DNA of 64,000 nt from Bifidobacterium breve (GCA_945878865.1 CAMCUD010000023.1:1-64000); one strand, 5' to 3'. Shown: positions 1-8,301, counted from the first letter of the stretch. Notes: generated by a model from the sequence alone, not told the origin. Numbers and translations are program-made.

Positions 1-19
1 CGTCAAAGCACCACGGGCG

Positions 20-880
20 TCAGCCGCGCGCGGCGATCCCCCGCTCGCGCAGCTCATGGCAGTACGCGAGCTCCTCGGCCGTCGGCCCGGACCGGTTCTC
101 CCCGGGCGTCTCGAGGATCACCGGCAGCGACTCGAAGCGCGGCTCGGAGAGGAAGGCGGCGCACCCGTCCTCGCCGAGCTCGCCCTGGCCGATGTTCGCG
201 TGCCGGTCGCGGTTCGAGCCCAGCGGCGTCTGTGAGTCGTTGAGGTGCAGCGACCCGAGGCGCCCGAGGCCGACGCGCGCGTCGAAGTCATCCAGCACGT
301 CTGTGAGGCCGCCGATCGTGCGGATGTCGTGGCCCGAGGCAAAGAGATGGCAGCTGTCCAGGCATACCCCGAGCCGCGCGTCGCCGCCCGAGGCCTCCAG
401 CAGCGCCGCGAGCTCGTCGAAGGACCGGCCCAGCGTGCCTCCGGCGCCGGCGGTGTTCTCCAGGTGCAGCGGGCAGGACTCCGACTGCGCGAGCGCCTCG
501 GCGATCACCTCGCCGGCCCGCTCGATCGCCGGACCGACCTCACCTGTCTTCGCCGAGCCGGGATGCAGTACGACGGCGTGCGCGCCGAGTCGGTCGCCGG
601 CCTGCAGCGAGGACGCCAGCGACGTCAGCGTCTTCTCCCTGATCTCCGGATCCTCCGACGCCGCATTGAGGAGGTAGACCGCGTGAATGACGAGCGCCTT
701 GACGGCCGAGCCGTCCATCGCGTCGTGGAAGGCCGCGACCTGATCGTCGCTGTAGACCGTCGGCTTCCAGGCGCGCGGGTTCTGGTTGAAGATCTGGATG
801 GCCTCGGCACCGCGCTCGAGGCCGCGGTCGACGGCCTTGGCGGGACCGCCGGCGGGGGAGACGTGGGCACCGATGAGCAT
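20..880 (-). CDS. nfo: Endonuclease IV (AP endonuclease)
   Basis: Predicted zinc-dependent apurinic/apyrimidinic endonuclease of base excision repair, cutting DNA 5' of abasic sites. The 286-residue length is normal for the family. All nine expected metal ligands have a counterpart: His66, His106, Glu141, Asp175 and His178 (in CLDSCHLFASG), the His of LHLND, the Asp and His of NRDRHANIG, and the Glu of VILETPG. The ATG start lies 8 bases after a TATGCT box on the minus strand (plus positions 889-894), so the message may be leaderless. It is divergent from gltX with a 44-base gap. Confidence 0.95.
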   Translation of the reverse strand: MLIGAHVSPAGGPAKAVDRGLERGAEAIQIFNQNPRAWKPTVYSDDQVAAFHDAMDGSAVKALVIHAVYLLNAASEDPEIREKTLTSLASSLQAGDRLGAHAVVLHPGSAKTGEVGPAIERAGEVIAEALAQSESCPLHLENTAGAGGTLGRSFDELAALLEASGGDARLGVCLDSCHLFASGHDIRTIGGLTDVLDDFDARVGLGRLGSLHLNDSQTPLGSNRDRHANIGQGELGEDGCAAFLSEPRFESLPVILETPGENRSGPTAEELAYCHELRERGIAARG

Positions 881-888
881 CGGCGAGG

Positions 889-918
889 AGCATATGCGCG
901 GCCGCCCCGCGCTAGGTT
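889..918. promoter_or_regulatory. Divergent nfo/gltX promoters
   Basis: A minus-strand TATGCT (889-894) sits 8 bases before the nfo ATG. A plus-strand TAGGTT (913-918) sits 6 bases before the gltX ATG. Both match an actinobacterial TANNNT -10 box spaced for a transcript that begins at or almost at the start codon. No Shine-Dalgarno sequence precedes the gltX start. No good -35 box is visible. Confidence 0.5.
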
Positions 919-924
919 GGCGCC

Positions 925-2256
925 ATGTCCATCCGGGTCCGCTTCGCCCCCTCCCCGACCGGGGCGCTCCACGTCGGCGGCGCGCGCGCCGCGCTCTACA
1001 ACTGGCTCATGGCCCGGCAGTCGGGCGGCACGTTCGTCCTGCGCATCGAGGACACCGACCGCGAGCGCTCCACGCCGGAGAACGTCGAGCAGATCCTCGA
1101 CGCGCTGCGCTGGCTCGAGCTCGACTGGGACGAGGGCCCGATCAGCCAGTACGCGCGGGCCGACCGCCACGCCGAGGCGCTGCAGGGCCTGCTCGACAGC
1201 GGCCACGCCTACCGGTCCAGCGCCACGGCGGACGACGTCAAGGCCTACAAGGCAGAGCACGGCGCGTCGGCCGGGTTCCGGGGCACACCCGAGGAGCACG
1301 GCGCGATCCGGCTGAAGGTGCCGGACGAGGGCACGACGACGGTCCACGACCTGATCCGCGGTGACACGGTCTTCGAGCACACGCACCTCGACGACCCGGT
1401 GATCGCGCGCGCGGATGGCAGCGTGCTCTACAACTTCGCCGTCGCCGTGGACGACCTCGACATGGGGATCACCCACGTCGTGCGCGGGGAGGACCACCTC
1501 TCCAACACGCCGAAGCAGCTACTCGTCTACGAGGCGCTCGGCGCCGCGCCGCCGACGTTCGCACACCTGCCGCTGCTGCACGGCCCCGACGGGAAGAAGC
1601 TCTCCAAGCGCCACGGCGCCGCGTCGGTGCAGGAGCTGCGCGACGCCGGGTATCTCCCCGAAGCCGTCCGCAACTACCTGGCGCTGCTCGGCTGGGGCGA
1701 CCCGGACGACGAGACGATCATCACGACGTCGCAGCTCGTCGACCGCTTCGACATCAGCCGGGTCAGCAAGAACCCGGCGCAGTTCGACGAGCAGAAGCTG
1801 CGCTGGCTCAACGGCCGCTACGTGCGCGAGCTGACGACCGCGCAGCTCACGACGCGCTTGGAGCGCCACACGGGCCGGACGGGCCTCGAGCCGGCGGTCG
1901 AGATCAGCCGCGAGAAGATGCAGACGCTGGCCGACTTCTGGCTGCTGGCGGGCTTCATCTTCGACGGCCCGGTCGACGATCCGAAGGCACGCGAGAAGTG
2001 GCTCGACGACGAGGGTCGGGCGGCGCTCGCCGATGCGCGGGTCGCGCTCGCCGATCTGGACGCGTTCGACGTTTCGTCCATCGACGACGCCCTGCGGAAG
2101 GTGGTCGATCAGCGCGCCGCGAAACCCAAGCAGGTGTTCCAGCCGATCCGCGTCGCACTGGCCGGAACCGCCGTATCTCCGGGGATTTTCGAGACGCTGG
2201 CCGTGCTGGGGAAGGAGGAGTCGCTGCGCCGGATCGATACCGCGTTGACACCGTGA
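925..2256 (+). CDS. gltX: Glutamate--tRNA ligase
   Basis: Class I aminoacyl-tRNA synthetase charging glutamate to tRNA-Glu in the cytoplasm. The N-terminus has FAPSPTGALHVGGAR, the HIGH-like signature, and KLSKR near residue 223 is the KMSKS-like loop. At 443 residues it is slightly shorter than many family members (about 470-490). The region where some GluRS carry a Cys-rich zinc site has no cysteines (AYRSSATADD). Because gatCAB lies in the same window, the enzyme is probably non-discriminating and also mischarges tRNA-Gln, but this is inferred from context. No Shine-Dalgarno sequence precedes the ATG. Confidence 0.96.
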   Translation: MSIRVRFAPSPTGALHVGGARAALYNWLMARQSGGTFVLRIEDTDRERSTPENVEQILDALRWLELDWDEGPISQYARADRHAEALQGLLDSGHAYRSSATADDVKAYKAEHGASAGFRGTPEEHGAIRLKVPDEGTTTVHDLIRGDTVFEHTHLDDPVIARADGSVLYNFAVAVDDLDMGITHVVRGEDHLSNTPKQLLVYEALGAAPPTFAHLPLLHGPDGKKLSKRHGAASVQELRDAGYLPEAVRNYLALLGWGDPDDETIITTSQLVDRFDISRVSKNPAQFDEQKLRWLNGRYVRELTTAQLTTRLERHTGRTGLEPAVEISREKMQTLADFWLLAGFIFDGPVDDPKAREKWLDDEGRAALADARVALADLDAFDVSSIDDALRKVVDQRAAKPKQVFQPIRVALAGTAVSPGIFETLAVLGKEESLRRIDTALTP

Positions 2257-2313
2257 CGAGTCCGTGGTCGGATCAGCGTTCAATCATCTGTCCACGGCTG
2301 CCGATAACCCCGG

Positions 2314-3447
2314 GTGAGTACGACGGACAACCAGCAGGGGAACCCATCTCCGATGAACGCACCCGCGACAACGGCGCGCGACACGACAACTGAGGATGCG
2401 CAGCAGAAGGGCGGCCAGGGCCGGCGCCACAACGAGGGCCACGGCCGGCGCCTCACTGCTGCATTCGAGGCCCTGGAGGCCTTCCCCGCGCTGGCGGAGT
2501 CGCGCAACCGCCTCATCCGCCTCGTCACGCAGGAGCGCGTCTCCAGCGGAGACGTGGTCGCCGCGGTCGAGTCCGACGTGGCGCTGGTCATCAGCGTCCT
2601 GCGCCTCGGCAACCAGGTCGAGGGCAAGAGCCGCGGCCGCGTCGAGTCGGTCGTGCAGGCCGTCGAGCTGCTGTCGCCGGAGGCCGTCCACGCGCTGGCC
2701 ACCCGCGCCCGGACCTTTGACTTCTTCGAGCGCTCCTCCGTCTGGGAGGCCGCGCCCGAGCGCTTCCGCCTGCACGGCGTCGCCACGCAGCGCGCCGCCG
2801 AGCGGATCGCGCAGGAGACCGGCTACGAGCATCGCGACCGCCTCATGGTCACGGCGCTGCTGCACGACATCGGCAAGCTCGTCCTCATGCACGCCTACCC
2901 GGGCTACCCCGGCCAGGTGCATCAGGGCGCCCGCACGCCGGAGGAGCGCATCCACCGCGAGCGCCGCGAGCTCGGTGTCGACCACGCGCTGGTCGGCGGC
3001 GTCCTCGCCCGCCGGTGGGGCCTGCCCAAGGCGGTCGCGTCGATCATCGAGCGTCACCACTCCGAGGACGCGACCGGCGAGGCCGCGTTCGTCCGCCTGG
3101 CCGACATGCTCGCGCACTACGCGCAGGGCGGCTCGGTCAGCCCGCAGGAGCTGCTCAAGTGCGCCCGGGTCATCGGCCTCGGTCCTGCTGAGCTGCGCAC
3201 GGTCATGTACGACCTCCCGTACCCGGTCACCGGCCGGACGCGTCAGGTCGACCCGTGCCCGCTGTCGTCGCGCGAGGTCGAGGTGCTCAAGCGCCTGGCC
3301 GAGGGCAAGGTCTACAAGCAGATCGCCCTCGAGCTGAACCTCTCGACGAGCACGGTGCGCACGCACCTGCACAACATCTACGGCAAGCTCGGGGCGGTCG
3401 ACCGTGCCCAGGCCGTGCTGATCGCTACCGAGCGGGGCTGGCTCTAA
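2314..3447 (+). CDS. HDOD/HD domain protein with C-terminal LuxR HTH
   Basis: Predicted signalling regulator of 377 residues. Residues 1-45 are polar and probably disordered. About 45-280 form an HDOD-like domain with an intact metal-type HD motif (LLHDIGKL, near 184), followed by a HHSED segment. Residues about 316-375 form a LuxR/GerE helix-turn-helix (LSSREVEVLKRLAEGKVYKQ and then STSTVRTHLHNIYGKL). DNA binding through the C-terminus is well supported; any hydrolase activity of the HD part is unproven. The start is GTG 2314; an in-frame ATG at 2353 is the alternative. Its 3' end overlaps the convergent VanZ gene by 23 bases. Confidence 0.85.
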   Translation: MSTTDNQQGNPSPMNAPATTARDTTTEDAQQKGGQGRRHNEGHGRRLTAAFEALEAFPALAESRNRLIRLVTQERVSSGDVVAAVESDVALVISVLRLGNQVEGKSRGRVESVVQAVELLSPEAVHALATRARTFDFFERSSVWEAAPERFRLHGVATQRAAERIAQETGYEHRDRLMVTALLHDIGKLVLMHAYPGYPGQVHQGARTPEERIHRERRELGVDHALVGGVLARRWGLPKAVASIIERHHSEDATGEAAFVRLADMLAHYAQGGSVSPQELLKCARVIGLGPAELRTVMYDLPYPVTGRTRQVDPCPLSSREVEVLKRLAEGKVYKQIALELNLSTSTVRTHLHNIYGKLGAVDRAQAVLIATERGWL

Positions 3448-3781
3448 GCCATCCCGCGCGCGTGGCCACCAGCCACGCGAGCCCGACGCCCACCCCGTCG
3501 ATGAGGACGTCGACGGGGCTGCCATGCCGGCCTTCGACGAAGGTCTGGTGCCACTCGTCGGACATCGCGTACAGCAGGGCGAGCGCGGCGGCCAGCGCCG
3601 GCCGGCCCCGGAAGCCGTAGACGAGCGCGAGGAAGAGCGCGCCGAACACGGTCATGTGCGCGAGTTTGCGCAGCAGGAAGTCCCAGCCCTCGATGCCCGA
3701 ACTGAGGTCGGGCTGGGCGGACAGGTAGTAGATGAGGCCCATGATCGCCAGGGCCGGAGCGAACCGTACGGCGCGTCGCAT
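3425..3781 (-). CDS. VanZ-like membrane protein
   Basis: Small membrane protein of 118 residues with about three or four hydrophobic segments. It carries the VanZ-family pattern KLAHMTVFGALF near residue 39, then SDEWHQTFVEGRHGSPVDVLID, where the acidic and His residues are typical. The VanZ family was named for teicoplanin resistance, but most members have unknown roles, so resistance should not be assumed. The minus-strand frame stays open far upstream, but homology-like sequence begins at ATG 3781. It overlaps the HDOD-LuxR gene tail to tail and starts 21 bases from the divergent Rrf2 gene. Confidence 0.8.
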   Translation of the reverse strand: MRRAVRFAPALAIMGLIYYLSAQPDLSSGIEGWDFLLRKLAHMTVFGALFLALVYGFRGRPALAAALALLYAMSDEWHQTFVEGRHGSPVDVLIDGVGVGLAWLVATRAGWLRASPAR

Positions 3782-3802
3782 AGGCTGGGGAACGGTACCG
3801 CC

Positions 3803-4195
3803 GTGATCTCCATCACCTCGAAAAGCCCGTACGCGCTGCAGGCGCTCGCTGAGCTGGGAGCGACCGGCGGCGACACGCCCGTCCCGCTGGGGGAGCTGGC
3901 CAAGCGCCGGGACATCCCGGTGCAGTTCCTCGAGCAGCTCTTCGCGACGCTGCGCCGGGCCGGCCTGCTGCGCAGCCAGCGCGGCGTCAAGGGCGGCTAC
4001 GCCTTCGCGCGTGAGCCCTCGGACATCACGGTGCTCGAGGTCGTCGAGCTGCTGGACGGGCCGCTCGGGCGCGACGCGGTCGGCATCCTCGGCGACGCGG
4101 CCCGGGCCGCGCGCACGGTGCTGGAGAGCACGACGATCGCCGATGTGATCGAGCGCGAGCAGCGCGACGCCGGCTCGCCGATGTACTACATCTAG
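3803..4195 (+). CDS. Rrf2-family transcriptional regulator
   Basis: Winged-helix regulator of 130 residues. The N-terminus (ITSKSPYALQALAEL), the recognition region (IPVQFLEQLFATLRRAGLLRS) and the wing (RGVKGGYAFAREPSDITVLEVVE) are typical of Rrf2. The three cysteines that hold the Fe-S cluster in IscR or NsrR are absent, and the whole protein has no cysteine. It therefore resembles the non-cluster members such as CymR, which controls cysteine metabolism in Bacillus. cysK lies 1.3 kb downstream, which makes that role worth considering but does not prove it. GTG 3803 is chosen because the family begins at this point. Confidence 0.85.
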   Translation: MISITSKSPYALQALAELGATGGDTPVPLGELAKRRDIPVQFLEQLFATLRRAGLLRSQRGVKGGYAFAREPSDITVLEVVELLDGPLGRDAVGILGDAARAARTVLESTTIADVIEREQRDAGSPMYYI

Positions 4196-4261
4196 AGTTC
4201 CGTCCGGCCCATCGGGTCTCCTTTCGCGCAAGTTCGCGACGAACGACACGAGGAGAGCGCG

Positions 4262-4504
4262 ATGGAGCGCAGCCGGATCGACGACACGGTGGGGCGTCTG
4301 GTCGCCGCCGTCGAGCAGCAGCATGGCGATGACGCGGAAGTGCGCAGCGTGCTCGTCGCCTTCACGGTCGCCGCGCCTGGCGGGCAGGAGGACACGGTGT
4401 TCTTCCAGGCCTCGCAGGGTTCGTCGGTCGTCGAGATCCTCGGGATGGCCGAGCTCGTGAAGAACCTCGTCGTCGCCGACGCGACGGCAGCCGTGGGCCG
4501 TTAG
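4262..4504 (+). CDS. Hypothetical protein, 80 residues
   Basis: Small soluble-looking acidic protein that I do not recognise. It has no signal peptide or membrane segment. A good Shine-Dalgarno sequence (gaggag) lies just upstream of the ATG. The composition suggests an alpha/beta fold: an N-terminal helix (VGRLVAAVEQQHG), a hydrophobic strand (VLVAFTVA) and a C-terminal helix (ILGMAELVKNLVV). Its stop codon overlaps the stop of the convergent K+ channel gene by four bases. It may follow the Rrf2 gene on one transcript. Confidence 0.65.
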   Translation: MERSRIDDTVGRLVAAVEQQHGDDAEVRSVLVAFTVAAPGGQEDTVFFQASQGSSVVEILGMAELVKNLVVADATAAVGR

Positions 4505-5160
4505 GCCGTGCTCCGGCGCGTGGGCATGTTGCTGATCAGCAGCGCGACGACCGTGACCAGGTAGATCTGCCCGATGAGCATCACGAACACGGCGAGGCTG
4601 TGCCCGGCCTGCGTCGCCGGCACGTAGTCCCCGTACCCGGTCGTCGACATCGTGGTGAAGCTCCAGTAGACGAAGTCGCTGATGGTGTCGGTCTTCGACG
4701 TGGTGAAGAAGTTGCCCTGGGCCCGTCCGAGCACCGCCGCGGCGTACGCGAATACGAGGCCGATCTGCAGGTAGAACGCAAGCGCGCCGAAGACCGCCTG
4801 GGCCACGACGCCGCGCTCTCGCAGCAGCCGCACGAGCCCACGCGCCATGACGGCCGGGGTGGCGACGGCGATCGCCAGGGAGATGGACACGCGGACGTCG
4901 TTGTCGAGGACACCCAGGCCGGCGAGCACGACCGCGGCTGCGAGCACGACGAGCGACGCCAGGCCGGCGGTGCGGCGCGCACGGCGGTGGTCGCGGGCGG
5001 CGATCAGGGCGACGACGAACGTCAGCCCCTGCAGGAGCACGCTCACTGCGCGCGTCGCATCGGACTGCGGCATCGCGATCGTCCACAGCACCGTCGTCAG
5101 CGACAGCACCAGGATGAGCGCGAAACGCTGCGGTGGAGAAGCGTCCGGAGTGGTCTGCAT
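4501..5160 (-). CDS. Two-pore-type potassium channel family protein
   Basis: Membrane protein of 219 residues with about six hydrophobic segments. The potassium selectivity filter TTGYGDY sits at residues 173-179, preceded by a pore helix (ISDFVYWSFTTMS) and followed by a final membrane helix (LAVFVMLIGQIYLVTVVALLI). It ends shortly after that helix with no RCK/TrkA-N domain, so gating by a cytosolic domain is not encoded here. The probable role is passive K+ conductance in the cytoplasmic membrane. Confidence 0.85.
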   Translation of the reverse strand: MQTTPDASPPQRFALILVLSLTTVLWTIAMPQSDATRAVSVLLQGLTFVVALIAARDHRRARRTAGLASLVVLAAAVVLAGLGVLDNDVRVSISLAIAVATPAVMARGLVRLLRERGVVAQAVFGALAFYLQIGLVFAYAAAVLGRAQGNFFTTSKTDTISDFVYWSFTTMSTTGYGDYVPATQAGHSLAVFVMLIGQIYLVTVVALLISNMPTRRSTA

Positions 5161-5191
5161 CGGCGAGCCGGTCCGATCCGGCGCGCCGACC

Positions 5192-5389
5192 TTACTCCGG
5201 GCGGCGGCGGGGGAGATCCGCCGGATCGGGTGAACGATCCGAGCTGGCGCGCGTGATGCGGAGGTCCTCAGGATCGACGGGTCCGAGGATGCGGCCCGTG
5301 GAGAAGTCGACGCGCAGCGTCACGCCGGTGGCGGCCTTGACGTCGGGCAGCACGCGCGGCTGCGGCTGGGGCTGGGGCATGGCGGACAT
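5192..5389 (-). CDS. Hypothetical small protein, 65 residues
   Basis: Unrecognised small protein. It has a PQPQPQP stretch near the N-terminus, a short central conserved-looking block (GVTLRVDFSTGRILGPVDPEDLRI) and a charged tail rich in Pro, Arg and Asp. ATG 5389 is preferred because GGAGA lies 8 bases upstream; a longer in-frame version would start at 5458. It is divergent from cysK. Confidence 0.5.
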   Translation of the reverse strand: MSAMPQPQPQPRVLPDVKAATGVTLRVDFSTGRILGPVDPEDLRITRASSDRSPDPADLPRRRPE

Positions 5390-5460
5390 CGGTCGGTCTC
5401 CGGGAGCGGGGCGGGGTAGGTCCAGTACCGGCCGGCGCGCGTGATCCCCGGAGGTCACGA

Positions 5461-5530
5461 CCGCCTTCGCGGACGATCATTCGACCTCGAAGGCGGAGGG
5501 CCTGCTCAGGACAGGGCGTAGAGTGGAGGG
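5461..5530 (+). promoter_or_regulatory. cysK promoter with inverted repeat
   Basis: A perfect 9-base inverted repeat, CCGCCTTCG (5461-5469) and CGAAGGCGG (5488-5496), sits upstream of a TAGAGT -10-like box (5519-5524). The cysK ATG is 10 bases after the box, and GGAGGG at 5525-5530 could act as Shine-Dalgarno sequence if transcription starts early enough. The repeat ends 22 bases before the box, so it could be an operator. No known consensus is matched. Confidence 0.4.
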
Positions 5531-5534
5531 TCGA

Positions 5535-6461
5535 ATGGCCCGAATCCCGATCAACATCGCCGAGCACGTCGGCCGGACCCCGATGGTCGAGTTCACCCGC
5601 ATCGTGCCCGAAGGGGTGCGGATGTTCGGCAAGCTCGAGGTCGCCAACCCCGGCGGATCGGTCAAGGACCGGATCGGCGTCGCGATGATCGAGGCCGCCG
5701 AACGGGAGGGTCGCATCGAGCCGGGCCGGACGACGATCGTCGAGGCGACCTCGGGCAACACGGGGATCGCGCTGGCGTTCGTCTGCGCGGCGAAGGGCTA
5801 CGACCTCGTGCTCACGCTGCCGCAGGGGATGAGCCGCGAGCGCGAAGCGCTGCTCAAGCTCTACGGCGCGCGCGTGGAGATCACGGAGTCGATGGGCGGG
5901 ATGAACGAGGCCGTCGCGGCCGCGCGGGCGCTGGCCACCCGCGACGACGTCTTCCTGCCCGACCAGTTCTCCAACCCGGCCAACCCCGCCGCGCACCGGG
6001 AGGGCACCGGCCCGGAGATCTGGGAGGCGATGGACGGCGACGTCGACGTCTTCGTCGCGGGCGTCGGGACCGGCGGGACGATCACCGGCACGGGCGAGGC
6101 GCTGAAGGCGCGCAACCCCGACGTGAAGATCATCGCGGTGGAGCCCGCCTCGTCGCCGGTCCTCTCCGGCGGCCGCCCCGGCCCGCACAAGATCCAGGGC
6201 ATCGGCGCGGGGTTCGTCCCGGCGGTGCTCAACCGCGAGGTCCTCGACGAGATCATTCCCGTCGATGACGAGGACGCGATCCAGACCGCGTGGAAGGTCG
6301 CCCGGACGGAGGGCGTGCTGGCGGGCCTGTCCTGCGGTGCCGCGCTGGCGGGCGCGCTGCAGGTCGCCGCGCGCCCGGAGAGCCAGGGCAAGAAGATCGT
6401 CGTGATGCTGCCGGACTCCGGCGAGCGCTACGCGTCGGCGCCGTTCTTCGTGCCCGACTGA
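5535..6461 (+). CDS. cysK: Cysteine synthase (O-acetylserine sulfhydrylase)
   Basis: PLP enzyme making cysteine from O-acetylserine and sulfide. The PLP lysine is K44 in NPGGSVKDRIG. The substrate loop TSGNTG is at 72-77, the phosphate-binding GTGGTITGTG lies near residue 180, and the C-terminal SCG is also present. At 308 residues the length is normal for the type A/K family. ATG 5535 follows GGAGGG and replaces an upstream in-frame GTG at 5523. The stop codon directly abuts the stop of the convergent hydrolase gene. Serine for this pathway comes from serC-serA further along. Confidence 0.95.
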   Translation: MARIPINIAEHVGRTPMVEFTRIVPEGVRMFGKLEVANPGGSVKDRIGVAMIEAAEREGRIEPGRTTIVEATSGNTGIALAFVCAAKGYDLVLTLPQGMSREREALLKLYGARVEITESMGGMNEAVAAARALATRDDVFLPDQFSNPANPAAHREGTGPEIWEAMDGDVDVFVAGVGTGGTITGTGEALKARNPDVKIIAVEPASSPVLSGGRPGPHKIQGIGAGFVPAVLNREVLDEIIPVDDEDAIQTAWKVARTEGVLAGLSCGAALAGALQVAARPESQGKKIVVMLPDSGERYASAPFFVPD

Positions 6462-7103
6462 TCAGCGCGGGAGGAGCTCGGCGCGGCGCTCGAGGCACCA
6501 ATCGAGCATCGCCGGCCACGGGCCGTAGCCGGCGTCGACGTTGAGATGGCCCTGTCCGGGCAGCAGGTCGTAGGGCAGGCCGAGCGGCTCGGCGTAGGCG
6601 GCGACCGCGCCGCCGGGGCAGTACGGGTCCTCGTCGGAACAGACCAGGCGGGTGGTGCCGGCGGCCGCCATCACCGCGCCGGGATCGAGCGGGACGGGAA
6701 AGAACGTCGGCAGCTCGCCGAGCGGCGCGGGAGGGGCGTTGAGGAGCACTCGCCGCGCGCGCACAGCCGCGCGCTGCGGCGCCGCGGCGTGGTGCAGCCA
6801 GAGGATGCACCCGAGCGAGTGGCAGACCACCGTGAGGTCGTCATCACCGGCGGTGTTCGCGAGCTCCGCGTCCAGCGCGGCGAGCCAGTCGGACAGCACC
6901 GGGGTCATCGGGTCGGGCAGCTCGGGCAGCTGCACCGTGTGCCCGGCGTCGCGCAGCCGCGCTGCCAGCCAGCGCTGCCAGTGCGGGCCCGACGAGCCCT
7001 GCCAGCCGTGGAGGATGAGGAACCGGCGTCCGATGCTCGGCAGCGTACTCGCGGCCCCTGGCTTCCGCGGGCGGCTAGCACGAATCCGGGTGGGGCTGGA
7101 CAC
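6462..7103 (-). CDS. RBBP9/YdeN-type alpha/beta hydrolase
   Basis: Predicted small serine hydrolase of about 213 residues. The family signature near the start is ILHGWQGSSGPHWQRWL. The nucleophile is the Ser of VVCHSLGCILWLHH, the acid is in VCSDEDPYCP and the catalytic His is in PGQGHLNVDAGYGPW. Substrates of bacterial members are mostly unknown. No ATG fits the 5' end; GTG 7103 is the best candidate and the exact start is uncertain. Confidence 0.8.
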   Translation of the reverse strand: MSSPTRIRASRPRKPGAASTLPSIGRRFLILHGWQGSSGPHWQRWLAARLRDAGHTVQLPELPDPMTPVLSDWLAALDAELANTAGDDDLTVVCHSLGCILWLHHAAAPQRAAVRARRVLLNAPPAPLGELPTFFPVPLDPGAVMAAAGTTRLVCSDEDPYCPGGAVAAYAEPLGLPYDLLPGQGHLNVDAGYGPWPAMLDWCLERRAELLPR

Positions 7104-7113
7104 ATAGTCGAGG

Positions 7114-7165
7114 TCCACCGGTGGAGGAAACTCCACTTGTGCGTGGGCACGTGTGTCCGTATCGT
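7114..7165 (+). promoter_or_regulatory. Promoter with TCCAC/GTGGA repeats
   Basis: A -35-like TTGTGC (7137-7142), a 17-base spacer and a -10-like TATCGT (7160-7165) precede the secreted protein gene. Immediately upstream is a perfect 12-base palindrome, TCCACCGGTGGA (7114-7125). The GTGGA half is repeated as the inverted half-site TCCAC at 7132-7136, giving three alternating half-sites ending at the -35 box. This suggests a regulator binding site. Confidence 0.45.
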
Positions 7166-7178
7166 TACCAACCTGTTT

Positions 7179-8300
7179 ATGGCGCACTACTTGTGGCAGG
7201 GACCAAAGAGGGCGCGCCGTGGGGGACTGGTGGGAGCGATCGCGCTTCTCGTTGCCGCTGCCCCTGCGAGCGCCGCGACGACGACGCTGTCGATGACCGT
7301 CGACCCGGCGAGTCCGGGGAAGGACGCGACCGTCAGCCTGACGAGCACGGTGAGCGGAAATCCGCAGCCTGCGCTGCAGGTGCTCTCGCTCGCGATGCCC
7401 AAGGACTTCGTCTACCGGGGCGACAAGATCGCGACGGTCTGCAACGAGGCCGATCTCGTGGGCTATGAGCCGCGGTGCGCGGAGTCGTCGCTGCTCGGCA
7501 CCGGGACCGCGACCGTCGAGTTCAAGAACGGCAACGTGACCGGCACGGCCAAGGTCGACCCGGTGCGGATGTACAACGCCGGCCCGGACGCGGTGCTGTT
7601 CCACATGAAGGCCCTGCCGCCGATCGCCAAGGGCGTCGTCGTGCCCTCGACGGTGAAGCTCACGGACGCCGACTTCGGCCCGGTCTTCCAGGTCGGCCCG
7701 GCCGAGGGCGCGAACTTCGGCACGCTGGCGATCACGTCGTTCACCTTCACGTCGAAGCCCGGCGTCTTCACCACCGGCCCCTGCTCGACGGGCAGCTGGG
7801 TCGGGGCGGGCCGCTATCTCTTCCTCGGCGGTGCGACCCAGGAGGTCAATCCGCGGATCGCCTGCGGCACCTCGTCCGATCCCACTGGCCCGTCGACCGG
7901 CACGGCGTCGGAGGCGACACCGGGCGCGGCGCTCACGCTCGCCGGCACGACGGTCGCGCAGTCGCGGCGCCAGGCGCTCGGCGCGGGCCGCGTGCGGATC
8001 CTCTCGACGCGCCTGAAGGCCTCGGGCGGCAAGGTGGCGGTGCGCCTGCAGTGCCGCACCGCCGCGCGCTGCCTGGGGACCCTGCGCATCCAGAACAAGC
8101 GGGCCGCCGGCGGGATCGCGAAGTTCGGGACGGCGCGCTTCTCGATCCCGGGCAAGGGCACGAAGACCGTGACGGTGAAGCTGCGCAGCAGGTGGGGCGC
8201 CGCGCTGAGCCGCGCGAAGGGCTCGACCTGGGTGCGTGCACACGTCGACGGCCAGAGCCGCACGACCGACGCGGTCAAGAAGCTCAAGTTGCGCCGCTGA
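7179..8300 (+). CDS. Secreted protein of unknown function
   Basis: A 373-residue exported protein. A Sec signal peptide covers about residues 1-35: basic KRARR, then a hydrophobic core and an ASAATT cleavage region. The middle is strand-rich and Gly/Thr-rich, with four cysteines likely paired (TVCNEAD/EPRCAES and TGPCSTG/RIACGTS). The C-terminal quarter (about 260-373) is basic with a further Cys pair (LQCRTAARCLG) and looks like a separate beta domain common in secreted proteins of this lineage. Its function is unknown; it is likely extracellular or wall-associated. Confidence 0.75.
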   Translation: MAHYLWQGPKRARRGGLVGAIALLVAAAPASAATTTLSMTVDPASPGKDATVSLTSTVSGNPQPALQVLSLAMPKDFVYRGDKIATVCNEADLVGYEPRCAESSLLGTGTATVEFKNGNVTGTAKVDPVRMYNAGPDAVLFHMKALPPIAKGVVVPSTVKLTDADFGPVFQVGPAEGANFGTLAITSFTFTSKPGVFTTGPCSTGSWVGAGRYLFLGGATQEVNPRIACGTSSDPTGPSTGTASEATPGAALTLAGTTVAQSRRQALGAGRVRILSTRLKASGGKVAVRLQCRTAARCLGTLRIQNKRAAGGIAKFGTARFSIPGKGTKTVTVKLRSRWGAALSRAKGSTWVRAHVDGQSRTTDAVKKLKLRR

Positions 8301-8301
8301 G

